Positions 7,496 to 16,329 of a stretch of DNA of 28,442 bases are shown one piece after another (position 1 is the stretch's first letter; each line of letters begins with the position of its first letter). Below the pieces are notes generated by a model. That model saw only the letters and a program-made list of their open reading frames with translations. It was not told the DNA's origin and searched no databases. The stretch is taken from positions 1-28,442 of the forward strand of contig CAYJJB010000020.1 in assembly GCA_964370405.1 (NCBI GenBank), read 5' to 3'. The stretch is from SIG603 sp964370405 (GTDB lineage: Bacteria; Bacillota; Clostridia; Oscillospirales; Acutalibacteraceae). The position numbers and the translations under genes are program-made.

Positions 7496-9946
7496 ATGTC
7501 AGGTAAAAAAGACATAAACAAAGTTCGACACATAAAAACAAAAGCTTATAATAAGCCAGCAGATGATGAACTAGCTATTGCAGCGGTTGAAACCACTAAA
7601 ACCGTGGCATCTATGCTTGGTAAAACGCTTCTAACCCTTTTTGTTATTTTGTCAATTACAGGCTGCATAGTATTGTTTTCGGTGGCTTCATTTGTATGGA
7701 GCTTAAGGAATACATCAATTCCAGCACTTGAATATTACAGCTTAAATCAATCTAGCATGATGTATGTAGAGGGTGATGACGGTGAGTATGAGGAGTATAT
7801 AAACTTTTATAGGGTTGAAAATAGAACCAAAATAAGTTTTTCTGAAATACCTCAAACCATGGTAGATGCAATAGTTGCAATTGAGGACAAGCGCTTTTTT
7901 GAGCATGAGGGCGTTGACTGGCAAACTACTATATCTGCGGGTATAAACCTTGCATCAGGATCAGGTGGCGCTGGTGGTTCAACAATTACTCAACAGCTTA
8001 TTAAAAACGTAACACAAGAATCACAAGTAAGCCTTTTAAGAAAGCTTGAGGAAATTTTCTCAGCGATTAATCTTGAAAAAGAATATTCCAAAGAGGAAAT
8101 ACTAGAATACTATTTAAATATTGTTAACTTTGGTGGCGGTGCATATGGAGTTGAAGCAGCTGCTGATATATATTTTGGTAAAACAATTGCAGAATGTAGT
8201 ATTGCAGAATGTGCAGCAATTGCAGGTATTACCAAAAACCCATACGCATATACTCCAATATATTTTCCTGAAAACACAAAAGAAAGACAACTTATAGTTT
8301 TGCTTGAAATGTATAACCAAGGCAAAATTACAAGAGATGAATACCTTGCAGCACGTGAAGAAGCAGATAACATGAATTATGTATTTGCAGAAAAATCTGA
8401 AATTGGTGTGGTAGAGGAAGAAGAAGAAACACAAGCGATGAGCTCTCATAATATTTGGGACTGGTACACAGAGCTTATGTTTGACCAAATTATTGATGAT
8501 TTAAGAGAACTTTATAATATTTCTACAGCAAGCGCTGAGGAAATGATTTATAGTGGTGGACTTAGTATTTATTCATATCTTGACCCAGAGGTGCAAGAAG
8601 GTGTGCATAATATTGTAAAAAATAATCGATATACTCAAGGAACTGATGTTGAAGTTGCTATGTTTATTATGGACTATGACGGCACGGTTATAGCTGTATC
8701 GGGTGGTACACTTGAAAAAGAAGGAAATCTTGTTTATAACTACGCTACAGACGCAGTAAGACAACAGGGTTCTGCAACTAAACCTATAGCTTCATATGCG
8801 CCTGCAATAGAACTTGGTGCTATAAACTATGGTACTGTTATGAAAGATGAACCACTACCTAACTACTTCGGTACAGGACAACCTGGACCTAATAACTATA
8901 CAAGAACGTATTCAGGCAACACGACACTTTATCGCTCGATAATGGTATCTCTTAACGCCCCTGCGGCACAGGTTTTAAATTTAATCACACCTGCAGCGGG
9001 TTATAAATTTATGACAGAAAACTTAAATATTACATCGCTTGACCCACAAAGAGATCAGTACAGCTTAGCTATGTCTATTGGTGGTGTTACCAATGGTATA
9101 TCAGTTATGGAAATGGCTGGAGCTTTCCAAGTTTTTGGAAACGGCGGAAACTATTATGAACCTGTAACTTATTCTCATATTGTTGATAGTGAGGGACAAA
9201 TTGTACTTGATAACAGAGATAACATTCCAACTAAAGCAATGACTGAAACTAATGCGAATGTAATGAACAAACTTTTACATGCTCCAATATATGGAAGCGC
9301 TGGAACTGGTGGTACAACCAGAGTTAGCGGTCTTGATATTTATGGTAAAACTGGTACTACAGATAATACAAGTGACTTATCATTTGTTGGCGGTTCACCT
9401 TATGGTGTAGGCGCAATTTGGTATGGATATCGTGACAGAGTTGCTACTTTGCCTTATGGATCAGATGCAAATCATATGTATATTTGGCAAGATGTAATGG
9501 AATATTTGTGGCAAAACCACTGGAGCTATGATGAACCACGCTCCTTTGAATATAGTGATCAATTAGTTCAAAGAACTTACTGCATGTCAAGTGGACTTTT
9601 AGCAGGTACCTATTGTAGTGCACTTGCAACAGGTTGGTATGATGTAAACGCTTTACCAAGGGCATGTAACGGAAGCTCTGACCATATGGCATATGGAGCA
9701 CCTGTGGCAAGCCCAACAGCAGAGCCAAGCCCAAGTGCAGAGCCAAGTCCTACAGTAACAACAGAGCCCACACCGGTGCCACCAACAGTGCCAACACCGG
9801 CTCCTGTAGTTCCAACTCCAACACCAGTGGCTCCAACAGCGGCACCAACGCCTATCCCACCTGACCCAACTCCAGAGGTGACAACGGCACCGCCGCCTAC
9901 AGAAGTACCACCTACAGACCCTGAAGAAGACAATCCTGGTCCGTAG
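7496..9946 (+). CDS. Class A penicillin-binding protein (transglycosylase/transpeptidase)
   Basis: An 816-residue bifunctional peptidoglycan synthase that polymerises lipid II and cross-links the stem peptides outside the membrane. A cytoplasmic basic N-terminus precedes one membrane helix (about 42-70). The GT51 domain shows AIEDKRFFEHEGVD with catalytic Glu130, GGSTITQQLIKN (160-171) and EYYLNIVNFGGGAYGVEAAA. The transpeptidase domain has the SATK motif with nucleophile Ser426, SLN (485-487) and KTGTT (618-622). Residues from about 739 to the end form a Pro/Thr/Ser/Ala tail rich in TPxP and SPxAEP units, likely wall-spanning. The ATG follows TTGGAGGT. It is flanked by a divergent sporulation-related gene and its own terminator, so appears monocistronic. 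It is PBP1A/PonA-like; which paralogue is unclear. Confidence 0.95.
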   Translation: MSGKKDINKVRHIKTKAYNKPADDELAIAAVETTKTVASMLGKTLLTLFVILSITGCIVLFSVASFVWSLRNTSIPALEYYSLNQSSMMYVEGDDGEYEEYINFYRVENRTKISFSEIPQTMVDAIVAIEDKRFFEHEGVDWQTTISAGINLASGSGGAGGSTITQQLIKNVTQESQVSLLRKLEEIFSAINLEKEYSKEEILEYYLNIVNFGGGAYGVEAAADIYFGKTIAECSIAECAAIAGITKNPYAYTPIYFPENTKERQLIVLLEMYNQGKITRDEYLAAREEADNMNYVFAEKSEIGVVEEEEETQAMSSHNIWDWYTELMFDQIIDDLRELYNISTASAEEMIYSGGLSIYSYLDPEVQEGVHNIVKNNRYTQGTDVEVAMFIMDYDGTVIAVSGGTLEKEGNLVYNYATDAVRQQGSATKPIASYAPAIELGAINYGTVMKDEPLPNYFGTGQPGPNNYTRTYSGNTTLYRSIMVSLNAPAAQVLNLITPAAGYKFMTENLNITSLDPQRDQYSLAMSIGGVTNGISVMEMAGAFQVFGNGGNYYEPVTYSHIVDSEGQIVLDNRDNIPTKAMTETNANVMNKLLHAPIYGSAGTGGTTRVSGLDIYGKTGTTDNTSDLSFVGGSPYGVGAIWYGYRDRVATLPYGSDANHMYIWQDVMEYLWQNHWSYDEPRSFEYSDQLVQRTYCMSSGLLAGTYCSALATGWYDVNALPRACNGSSDHMAYGAPVASPTAEPSPSAEPSPTVTTEPTPVPPTVPTPAPVVPTPTPVAPTAAPTPIPPDPTPEVTTAPPPTEVPPTDPEEDNPGP

Positions 9947-10010
9947 AGTGTAGACTTGTGCTAAATGTACAAAAAAATCAAGTTGAAATTTAAATTTTAT
10001 ACAAAACATA

Positions 10011-10047
10011 AAAACTGCTCTTTAAAGAGTAGTTTTTATATTTTTTA
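10011..10047 (+). terminator. Rho-independent terminator after the PBP gene
   Basis: AAAACTGCTC (10011-10020) and GAGTAGTTTT (10027-10036) form a ten-base-pair hairpin with one G-T pair and a TTTAAA loop, followed by a T-rich stretch. Confidence 0.8.
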
Positions 10048-10073
10048 CTTGCTTTTTACACTTTATTATGATA

Positions 10074-10087
10074 AACTGTACGCAGTT
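10074..10087. promoter_or_regulatory. Short palindrome in the leader of the hom operon
   Basis: AACTG-TACG-CAGTT is a perfect five-base-pair inverted repeat about 30 bases upstream of the first gene of the aspartate-family operon, downstream of a weak TTGCTT/TAAACT promoter-like pair (10049-10077). It could be an operator, but the arms are short enough to be chance. Confidence 0.3.
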
Positions 10088-10116
10088 AATGAACATTCGT
10101 TTATGGAGTGTGGACA

Positions 10117-10554
10117 ATGAAAGAAGAAAAATTTTTAGTAATAGAAAAATCAGTATTGCCAGAAGTGTTTGAAAAAGTGCTCTATGCATCTTCTCTATTA
10201 GAAAATGGAGAAGCAAAAAACACCTCAGAGGCAACAAAAAAAGCGGGAATATCGAGAAGTGTTTATTATAAATATAAGGACTCAGTTTTTCCATACACAA
10301 GAAGCAGCGCAAGGGGAATAATGACAGTGCAAGTGATTTTGTCTGACAGACCTGGTGTGCTTGCAAATTTTTTATCAATATTTCATGAGGCAAACGCAAA
10401 CATACTTACAGTAACACAAAACATACCTATAAAAGGTAGAGCGTATATTTCTGTATCGGCAAGTACTGTACAAATGAGCATGAATATAGATGAGCTTCTT
10501 TACAATTTAAAAAATTTAAAAGGTGTTTTGAAAGTAGAAAGTCTTTCAAATTAA
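10117..10554 (+). CDS. ACT-domain protein of the PheB/UPF0735 family
   Basis: A 145-residue protein with two visible parts: an N-terminal helical region containing a small HTH-like segment (EATKKAGISRSVYYKYKDSV, about 40-60) and a C-terminal ACT domain (MTVQVILSDRPGVLANFLS, with the conserved Gly and the IxxANANILTV strand). ACT domains bind amino acids and usually provide feedback control. B. subtilis PheB, upstream of pheA, belongs to this group; no enzymatic activity is known. Being first in an operon with hom, thrB and lysC, it is probably an amino-acid-responsive regulator of the threonine branch, which is an inference. The ATG at 10117 follows GGAGTG; an upstream GTG at 10108 falls inside that site. 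The gap to hom is 16 bases. Confidence 0.88.
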   Translation: MKEEKFLVIEKSVLPEVFEKVLYASSLLENGEAKNTSEATKKAGISRSVYYKYKDSVFPYTRSSARGIMTVQVILSDRPGVLANFLSIFHEANANILTVTQNIPIKGRAYISVSASTVQMSMNIDELLYNLKNLKGVLKVESLSN

Positions 10555-10570
10555 TAAAGGGGGTAAAATA

Positions 10571-11809
10571 ATGGATATCGCAGTACTAGGTCATGGCGTG
10601 GTAGGCTCAGGCGTGCTTGAGGTTTTGCTAAGCCAAAAAAATTCAATTACTCTAAGGGCAAAAGAAGAAATTAATGTTAAATATATTTTAGACTTAAGAG
10701 ATTTTGACGATTTATCTTATAGTGATAAATTTGTAAAAGATTTTAATGTAATTCTTAATGATGAAGATGTTAAAATTGTAGTGGAAGTGATGGGCGGCTT
10801 AAATCCAGCTTTCGAATTTGCAAAGCTTTGTCTTGAAAACGGTAAAGATGTAGTAAGTTCTAATAAAGAGCTTGTGGCAGAAAAAGGCGCAACACTTATT
10901 TCTATTGCACAAAAGCACAACAGAAGCTTTTTGTTTGAAGCAAGTGTGGGTGGCGGTATTCCTATAATTAGACCACTAACTCAGTGTTTAGCAGCAAATG
11001 AAGTAAGTGAAATAGCAGGAATTTTAAATGGCACAACTAATTTTATTTTGACTAAAATGATAAGAGAGCATATGGATTTTAAAGATGCACTAGCTCTAGC
11101 ACAAGAACTTGGTTATGCAGAGCGAAATCCTGAGGCAGATGTCATGGGGCATGATGCGTGCAGAAAAATATGCATACTAGCGTCTCTTGCATTTGGGCAT
11201 CATGTATATCCAAAACATGTGTATACAGAGGGAATAACCAATATATCACTTGCAGATGTAAGCTATGCCGATGCATGGGGTGGCGTTATTAAGCTTATAG
11301 GCAGTGTGAAAATGAATGAAAATGGAAAAATTGATATAAAGGTTACACCACTTTTCATAAGTCGTGATAGTCAGCTTGCAAATGTAGATGATGTGTTCAA
11401 CGGTATTTTAGTAAGAGGGCATGCAACGGGAGATGTTGTGTTTTATGGAAAAGGTGCAGGAAAACTACCTACAGCAAGCGCTGTTGTTGCAGATGTTATT
11501 GACTGTGTAAAACATTATGGCTCGCAGAAATATTTATACTGGGAAGATGAAGTTGAAAATTTTGTAGAAGACTTTAAAGATAAAAACACAGATATGTACA
11601 TACGCCTTATAAATAAGGGTGAAGAAAAACAGCTTTATGCTGAAAAAAGATTTAACACAGTTTCGTATCTTACAAGAAAAAACGCACCAGAAAATGAAAT
11701 TGCTATAGTTGTGCAAGATATGACAGAAAATGAGATAGATGAAGAGTTAAGTCAACTTTCAGAAAGAGGATATGAAGTAGCCTCAAAAGTAAGAATTTCA
11801 AATTATTAA
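10571..11809 (+). CDS. hom: Homoserine dehydrogenase
   Basis: This 412-residue enzyme reduces aspartate semialdehyde to homoserine with NAD(P)H, at the branch to threonine and methionine. The nucleotide-binding GHGVVGSGV lies at residues 7-15, VVSSNKELVAEKG at 94-106, the ILNGTTNFILTKM signature at 151-163, and the substrate-binding GYAERNPEADVMGHDACRK at 181-199. A C-terminal ACT domain (about 345-412, with IAIVVQDMTENEIDEEL) suggests feedback control by threonine. The ATG follows AAAGGGGGT. It is followed by thrB, whose ribosome binding site overlaps the hom stop codon, so the two are translated in coupling. Confidence 0.97.
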   Translation: MDIAVLGHGVVGSGVLEVLLSQKNSITLRAKEEINVKYILDLRDFDDLSYSDKFVKDFNVILNDEDVKIVVEVMGGLNPAFEFAKLCLENGKDVVSSNKELVAEKGATLISIAQKHNRSFLFEASVGGGIPIIRPLTQCLAANEVSEIAGILNGTTNFILTKMIREHMDFKDALALAQELGYAERNPEADVMGHDACRKICILASLAFGHHVYPKHVYTEGITNISLADVSYADAWGGVIKLIGSVKMNENGKIDIKVTPLFISRDSQLANVDDVFNGILVRGHATGDVVFYGKGAGKLPTASAVVADVIDCVKHYGSQKYLYWEDEVENFVEDFKDKNTDMYIRLINKGEEKQLYAEKRFNTVSYLTRKNAPENEIAIVVQDMTENEIDEELSQLSERGYEVASKVRISNY

Positions 11810-11822
11810 AGGAGTGGTATCT

Positions 11823-12716
11823 GTGATACGTATAGATGTTCCAGCAACAAGTGCAAATTTAGGGGCAGGTTTTGACTCTTTAGGTGTTGCACTTAGTATG
11901 TATAACAAGGTTTGGATGGAAGAATGGGATAAAATTGAAATTAAAGCAGTTGATAATACAAAAATTCCAACTGATGAAACAAATTTAATTTATTGGGCGG
12001 CACAGTATATATATAAGCAGTGCGGAAAAGATTTACCAGGGCTTAAAATACTTCAAGAAAATAATATACCAATGGCAAGAGGTTTAGGAAGTAGCTCAGC
12101 TTGTATAGTAGCAGGTATTTTGGGTGCAAACAGACTGCTTGGTTCTCCTTTTTCAAAGTCAGAACTTTTAAATATTGCAGCAAAAATTGAAGGCCACCCA
12201 GATAATACCAGTCCTGCAATTTCAGGTGGACTTGTAGCTTCTGCAATGGAGGCGAACAGGGTTTATAGCGTAAGTGTACCAGTATCAGACAAAATTAAAT
12301 TTGCTGTTATGATACCTCCGTTTGAGCTTAAAACAGAAAAGGCAAGAGGAGTTTTACCGCAAAAATACACAAGGGAAGATGCGGTTTACAATTTATCAAG
12401 GTCTGGACTTATGACGGCGTCGCTTTTTTCGGGTAATCTTGAAAACCTACGTGTTGCGGTGGGTGATAAAATACATCAGCCATACAGAAGTGCACTTGTA
12501 GATAATTATGACAATGTGTTTAGAACAAGCTATGAGCTAGGCTCTCTTGGAACGTACATGAGTGGTGCAGGCCCTACAATAATTTCTTTTATAGAGGCTT
12601 CAAATGAAGATTTTTTAGAAAATATAGAAAAGCAATTTGAAAAGAAAAATATAAATTCTTGGACAATAAAAATTTTAAGCGCCGATTCACAAGGTGCAAA
12701 AATAGAGGTAGAGTGA
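11823..12716 (+). CDS. thrB: Homoserine kinase
   Basis: A 297-residue GHMP-family kinase that phosphorylates homoserine with ATP to O-phosphohomoserine, the substrate of threonine synthase. The N-terminal VPATSANLGAGFDSLGVAL and the ATP-binding ARGLGSSSACIVAGILGANRL (split as ARGLGSSSACIVAG and ILGANRLLG, around residues 85-103) are diagnostic, as is the C-terminal GTYMSGAGPTIISF. The start is GTG at 11823, eight bases after AAAGGAG (11808-11814), which overlaps the hom stop; the in-frame GTG at 11814 overlaps the ribosome binding site. lysC follows after 13 bases. Threonine synthase (thrC) is not in this operon within the window. Confidence 0.96.
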   Translation: MIRIDVPATSANLGAGFDSLGVALSMYNKVWMEEWDKIEIKAVDNTKIPTDETNLIYWAAQYIYKQCGKDLPGLKILQENNIPMARGLGSSSACIVAGILGANRLLGSPFSKSELLNIAAKIEGHPDNTSPAISGGLVASAMEANRVYSVSVPVSDKIKFAVMIPPFELKTEKARGVLPQKYTREDAVYNLSRSGLMTASLFSGNLENLRVAVGDKIHQPYRSALVDNYDNVFRTSYELGSLGTYMSGAGPTIISFIEASNEDFLENIEKQFEKKNINSWTIKILSADSQGAKIEVE

Positions 12717-12729
12717 AAGGGGTAAAACT

Positions 12730-13941
12730 ATGGCATTAATAGTGCAAAAATTTGGAGGTACTTCGGTAAAAGATGCACAGCGCATTTTTAATGTTGCCGA
12801 TATAGTAACAAGTACTTACAAAAACGGAAATCAAGTGGTGGTTGTAGTGTCTGCACAAGGTGATACAACTGACGATTTAATTGAAAAAGCAGCGGAGATA
12901 AATCCAAATGCTTCAAAAAGAGAGATGGATATGTTACTTTCATCAGGTGAGCAAATTTCGGCATCACTTCTCTCCATGGCAATTGAGAGCTTGGGCTTTC
13001 CTGTAGTGTCGCTTCTTGGCTGGCAGGCAGGTGTATCAACAACAAGCAGTTATGGTGAAGCAAGAATTAAAAGAATAAATCCTATAAGAATTAAAAAAGA
13101 GCTTGATAAGAAAAATATAGTTATCTTAGCTGGCTTCCAAGGAACTAACAGATATGATGACATGACAACTTTGGGACGTGGTGGCTCTGACACAAGTGCT
13201 GTTGCAATTGCTGCTACAATGAAGGCTGATAGATGCCAAATTTATACAGATGTTGACGGTGTGTACACAGCAGATCCAAGAAAAATTCCAAATGCAAAAA
13301 AGCTAGATGTTATTTCATATGATGAAATGCTAGAGCTTGCAACTTTAGGTGCACAAGTGCTTCATAACCGCTCGGTTGAAATGGCAAAAAAATATAATAT
13401 AGAACTTGAGGTTTTATCAAGTCTTACAAGAGAAAAAGGTACAATTGTTAAGGAGGAAAATACAGTGGAGAAAATGTTAATAAACGGAGTTGCAAAAGAT
13501 GATAATATTGCAAGAATTTCAATAGTGGGTGTGCCTGACAAACCAGGACTTGCATTTAAAATATTCTCTAAATTATCGGCTAAAAATGTAAATGTTGATA
13601 TCATACTACAATCAATTGGTAGAAATGGAACAAAGGATATTAGCTTTACAATAGAAAAATCAAAAATGCCTGAAACAGTTGAAATGCTAAAATCATATGT
13701 AGATCTTATTGGTGCTACAGAGATAGTAACTGATGATAACGTTGCAAAGGTTTCTATAGTAGGTGCAGGAATGGAATCTCATCCAGGCGTTGCAGCTGAA
13801 ATGTTTGAAGCAATGTTTGATGCAAACATCAATATACAAATGATATCTACAAGCGAGATTAAAATATCTGTACTTATTGATAAAAAAGATGGCGATAGAG
13901 CAGTAGAGGCAATACACTCAAGATTTTTTGATGAGGAATGA
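12730..13941 (+). CDS. lysC: Aspartokinase (lysC type, tandem ACT)
   Basis: This 403-residue enzyme phosphorylates aspartate, the first committed step to lysine, threonine, methionine and, in sporeformers, dipicolinate. The kinase domain shows KFGGTSV at 7-13, the GRGGSDTSAVAIAA nucleotide/substrate motif near 150 and the YTDVDGVYTADPR segment. Two ACT domains follow (about 260-330, ISIVGVPDKPGLAFKIFSKL, and 340-400, VSIVGAGMESHPGVAAEMFE), making it a monofunctional, feedback-controlled form. The ATG follows AAAGGGGT. It is last in the ACT-hom-thrB-lysC operon and probably supplies aspartyl phosphate for threonine; which amino acid inhibits it cannot be told from sequence alone. A fragment of the intergenic repeat begins right after its stop. 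Confidence 0.96.
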   Translation: MALIVQKFGGTSVKDAQRIFNVADIVTSTYKNGNQVVVVVSAQGDTTDDLIEKAAEINPNASKREMDMLLSSGEQISASLLSMAIESLGFPVVSLLGWQAGVSTTSSYGEARIKRINPIRIKKELDKKNIVILAGFQGTNRYDDMTTLGRGGSDTSAVAIAATMKADRCQIYTDVDGVYTADPRKIPNAKKLDVISYDEMLELATLGAQVLHNRSVEMAKKYNIELEVLSSLTREKGTIVKEENTVEKMLINGVAKDDNIARISIVGVPDKPGLAFKIFSKLSAKNVNVDIILQSIGRNGTKDISFTIEKSKMPETVEMLKSYVDLIGATEIVTDDNVAKVSIVGAGMESHPGVAAEMFEAMFDANINIQMISTSEIKISVLIDKKDGDRAVEAIHSRFFDEE

Positions 13942-13972
13942 TTGATAGTTGATAGTTGTGGTGAAAACCCTA
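13942..13972 (+). repeat. Structured intergenic repeat, copy 2 (one end only)
   Basis: Directly after the lysC stop comes TTGATAGTTGATAGTTGTGG followed by TGAAAACCCTACA. This matches the left end of the element at 758-942 and the one at 28203-28347 but has no second end. It looks like a truncated copy between lysC and its terminator. Confidence 0.6.
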
Positions 13973-13981
13973 CAATATTTA

Positions 13982-14011
13982 AATCGGGCGGATTTTCCGC
14001 CCGATTTTTTT
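13982..14011. terminator. Terminator between lysC and the convergent DUF3892 gene
   Basis: AATCGGGCGGA and TCCGCCCGATT form a perfect 11-base-pair hairpin with a TTT loop, followed by TTTTTT. It overlaps the stop of the convergent gene and may serve both strands. Confidence 0.92.
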
Positions 14012-14315
14012 ACATGTTCATTCCACTGCTAGGCAAATTTCCTAAATTATTTTCTTCTTTTGCATCAGGGTAGGAGCGCAGGTATTCATTGCCACTACGG
14101 CTTGCGATTGCAACTCCTTTAATTCCACCTTGCTTTGCAAGTGCTACACCCTCAGCCTTTGACAAAACTTCGCCGTTTGAAAGCTCATATCCTGTGACCT
14201 TTCCTCCTGATTTAATAAGTCTTGAAATACTTTTGGCATCTTTTCGCACTACAGGGCTCATGATATTTATATTTCCCGGAAGATGTCCGAAACGGTTTTT
14301 ATATTGTTCGCTCAT
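14010..14315 (-). CDS. DUF3892-domain protein
   Basis: A 101-residue soluble protein. The central part has the DUF3892 pattern: ISRLIKSGGKVTGYELSNGE, VLSKAEGVALAKQGGIKGVA and IASRSGNEYLRSYPDAKEENNL. The function of this domain is not established; proteins of this kind are frequent in sporeforming Firmicutes. The first 25 residues (KNRFGHLPGNINIM and following) are an extension before the domain. The ATG follows GAGAGGAG. It is read away from the transketolase genes and convergent to lysC, so it is probably a single-gene unit. I assign no role. Confidence 0.85.
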   Translation of the reverse strand: MSEQYKNRFGHLPGNINIMSPVVRKDAKSISRLIKSGGKVTGYELSNGEVLSKAEGVALAKQGGIKGVAIASRSGNEYLRSYPDAKEENNLGNLPSSGMNM

Positions 14316-14412
14316 AGAAAAATACTCCTCTCAATGTGTGTTTGCAAATATTTTTTCCTAAAATTTTAACAATATACGCAGAAAGCTTGGTTATATTTAT
14401 TTTAATAGAATC

Positions 14413-14441
14413 TTGCATTTTTAAATAAAATTTAGTAAAAT
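14413..14441 (+). promoter_or_regulatory. Sigma-A-like promoter of the transketolase operon
   Basis: TTGCAT (14413-14418) and TAAAAT (14436-14441) are 17 bases apart, 34 bases upstream of the transketolase start codon. Confidence 0.6.
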
Positions 14442-14475
14442 ATAAGTGACTTTTAAAATTCTAAGGAGGTTCTTC

Positions 14476-15324
14476 ATGAATCAAACAGAAAAAATGCAAC
14501 TCGACCTAACTGCTGCAAAAGTGCGACTTGGTATAATTGAGGGTGTTTTTAACGCAAAATCCGGCCATCCAGGTGGTTCGCTTTCTGCAACTGAAATTTT
14601 TACGTATTTATATTTTAAAGAGATGAATGTAGATGCAAAAAATCCAAAATGGGAAGACAGAGATAGATTTGTTCTATCTAAAGGACACTGTGCGCCAGGG
14701 CTTTACTCAACTTTGGCACAAAAAGGTTTTTTTAATGAGTCTGAACTGTCGGTACTTCGTCACATAGGCGCAATGCTTCAAGGACATCCCGATATGAAAG
14801 GGACACCCGGTGTTGATATGAGCACGGGTTCTTTAGGTCAAGGTATATCTGCAGCTGTAGGTATGGCACTTGCTGCTAAACTTGATAATAAAGATTATAG
14901 AGTATACACTTTGCTTGGTGATGGCGAAATAGATGAAGGACAAGTATGGGAAGCCGCTATGTTCTCAGGCCACAAAGTACTTGATAATTTATGTGTAATA
15001 GTTGATTATAATGGACTTCAAATAGACGGACCTATAAGTGAGGTTGGTGGACCTGAGCCTATTGATACTAAATTTGAAGCATTTGGCTTTAATGTTTTAG
15101 TGGTAGACGGTCATAATTATGACGAGCTTGAAGCAGCTTTCAATAATGCAAAAAATACTAAGGGCAAACCTACTGCAATTATTGCAAAAACAATAAAAGG
15201 CAAAGGTGTGTCTTATATGGAAAATAACGTAAACTGGCATGGTGCTGCTCCAAATAAAGAGCAATATGATGTTGCTATGGCAGAACTACGTGAAAATTTA
15301 GCAAAACTAGAGGGCAAAGCCTAA
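14476..15324 (+). CDS. Transketolase, N-terminal subunit
   Basis: This 282-residue protein carries the thiamine-diphosphate pyrophosphate-binding half of transketolase, which moves two-carbon units between sugar phosphates in the pentose phosphate pathway. Visible motifs are SGHPGGSLSATE (29-40), RDRFVLSKGHCAPGLYSTL (62-80), STGSLGQGISAAVGMAL, and the ThDP-binding GDGEIDEGQVWEAA (148-161) ending in Asn179 (VDYNGLQ). As in many Clostridia and archaea the enzyme is split in two genes; the partner begins 27 bases downstream. The ATG at 14476 follows AAGGAGGT; an in-frame GTG at 14446 would place that site inside the gene. Confidence 0.96.
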   Translation: MNQTEKMQLDLTAAKVRLGIIEGVFNAKSGHPGGSLSATEIFTYLYFKEMNVDAKNPKWEDRDRFVLSKGHCAPGLYSTLAQKGFFNESELSVLRHIGAMLQGHPDMKGTPGVDMSTGSLGQGISAAVGMALAAKLDNKDYRVYTLLGDGEIDEGQVWEAAMFSGHKVLDNLCVIVDYNGLQIDGPISEVGGPEPIDTKFEAFGFNVLVVDGHNYDELEAAFNNAKNTKGKPTAIIAKTIKGKGVSYMENNVNWHGAAPNKEQYDVAMAELRENLAKLEGKA

Positions 15325-15351
15325 GGGCTTTAGAAAGGACGGATTTAACAA

Positions 15352-16299
15352 ATGGCAGAAAAATTAGTTAAAGCAACCAGAGAAAGTTTTGGTGAAGCCC
15401 TTTGCGCTTTAGCAGAAAATAATAGAGATATAGTAGTACTTGATGCCGACCTTGCGGCAGCTACAAAAACAGGTGTGTTTAAAAAAGCATATCCAGACAG
15501 ATTTTTTAACTGTGGTATTGCAGAATGTAACATGGTAGGTATTGCAGCAGGTCTTGCAAGCTGTGGCAAAATTCCAGTTGCTGCATCTTTTGCAATGTTT
15601 GCAGCTGGCAGAGCTTTTGAACAAATTAGAAACTCTGTTGCATACCCAAAACTTAATGTAAAAATAGCAGGTTCACATGCAGGTATTTCTGTTGGTGAAG
15701 ACGGTGCTTCTCACCAATGTTGTGAAGATATCGCTCTTATGAGAGTAATACCAAACATGGTCGTGCTAAATCCTTGTGACCACTACGAAATGCAAGAAGC
15801 AGTGAAAGCTATGATGGCTATAGACGCACCTTGCTACATTCGCTTAGGAAGACTTGCAGTTGAAACAATTAATCATGATGTTAAAGATTATAAGTTTGAA
15901 CTAGGAAAAGGCATACAGCTTCGTGAAGGAAATGAACTTACTGTTATAGCAACAGGACTTTTAGTTCAAGAAGCTGTAAAAGCAGCGGACAGCCTAAAAG
16001 AGCAAGGCATAAATGTAAGAGTTGTAAACATTCACACAATTAAGCCTATAGACAAAGATATAATAATTAAAGCAGCTAAAGAAACTGGCAAAATCATTGT
16101 TTGCGAAGAGCACAATGTAATTGGTGGTTTAGGCGACGCAGTTGCATCAGTACTTGCAGAAAATTATCCTGCACCTATAACAAAAATAGGTGTAAATGAT
16201 GTGTTTGGACACTCAGGTCCTGCAAATGACCTATTAAAGCAATTTGGTCTAAGCGCTGAAAATATAGAAAAAACTGTTAAAGAAGTTTTAGGAAAATAA
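15352..16299 (+). CDS. Transketolase, C-terminal subunit
   Basis: This 315-residue partner supplies the pyrimidine-binding and C-terminal domains of the split transketolase. Motifs include FGEALCALAENNRDIVVLDADL near the start (given here in shortened form: RESFGEALCALAEN, then VVLDADLAAATKT), the catalytic-region FFNCGIAECNMVGIAAGLA with the Glu that activates ThDP, HAGISVGEDGASHQ, and the C-terminal IIVCEEHNVIGGLGDAVASV. The ATG follows GAAAGGAC. It forms an operon with the N-terminal subunit and ends at a terminator that begins next to its stop codon. Confidence 0.96.
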   Translation: MAEKLVKATRESFGEALCALAENNRDIVVLDADLAAATKTGVFKKAYPDRFFNCGIAECNMVGIAAGLASCGKIPVAASFAMFAAGRAFEQIRNSVAYPKLNVKIAGSHAGISVGEDGASHQCCEDIALMRVIPNMVVLNPCDHYEMQEAVKAMMAIDAPCYIRLGRLAVETINHDVKDYKFELGKGIQLREGNELTVIATGLLVQEAVKAADSLKEQGINVRVVNIHTIKPIDKDIIIKAAKETGKIIVCEEHNVIGGLGDAVASVLAENYPAPITKIGVNDVFGHSGPANDLLKQFGLSAENIEKTVKEVLGK

Positions 16300-16300
16300 T

Positions 16301-16326
16301 AAAAAAGAGCCGAAAGGCTCTTTTTT
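16301..16326 (+). terminator. Terminator of the transketolase operon
   Basis: AAAAAAGAGCC-GAAA-GGCTCTTTTTT is a perfect hairpin with a GAAA tetraloop and T run. A 24-base stretch of it (16304-16327) is repeated exactly at 16935-16958. Confidence 0.93.
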
Positions 16327-16329
16327 ATT

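Noticed and set aside
8110..8488. Minus-strand open frames inside the PBP gene
   Set aside because: Low-quality composition, no ribosome binding site, and fully inside a gene with intact catalytic motifs.
9653..10009. Long minus-strand open frames opposite the PBP tail (also 9610-9933)
   Set aside because: They are Cys/Trp- or Gly/Val-biased translations of the Pro/Thr repeat on the other strand, with no ribosome binding site.
14089..14361. Plus-strand frame over the DUF3892 gene
   Set aside because: The minus-strand gene has a family match and a strong ribosome binding site; this frame has neither.
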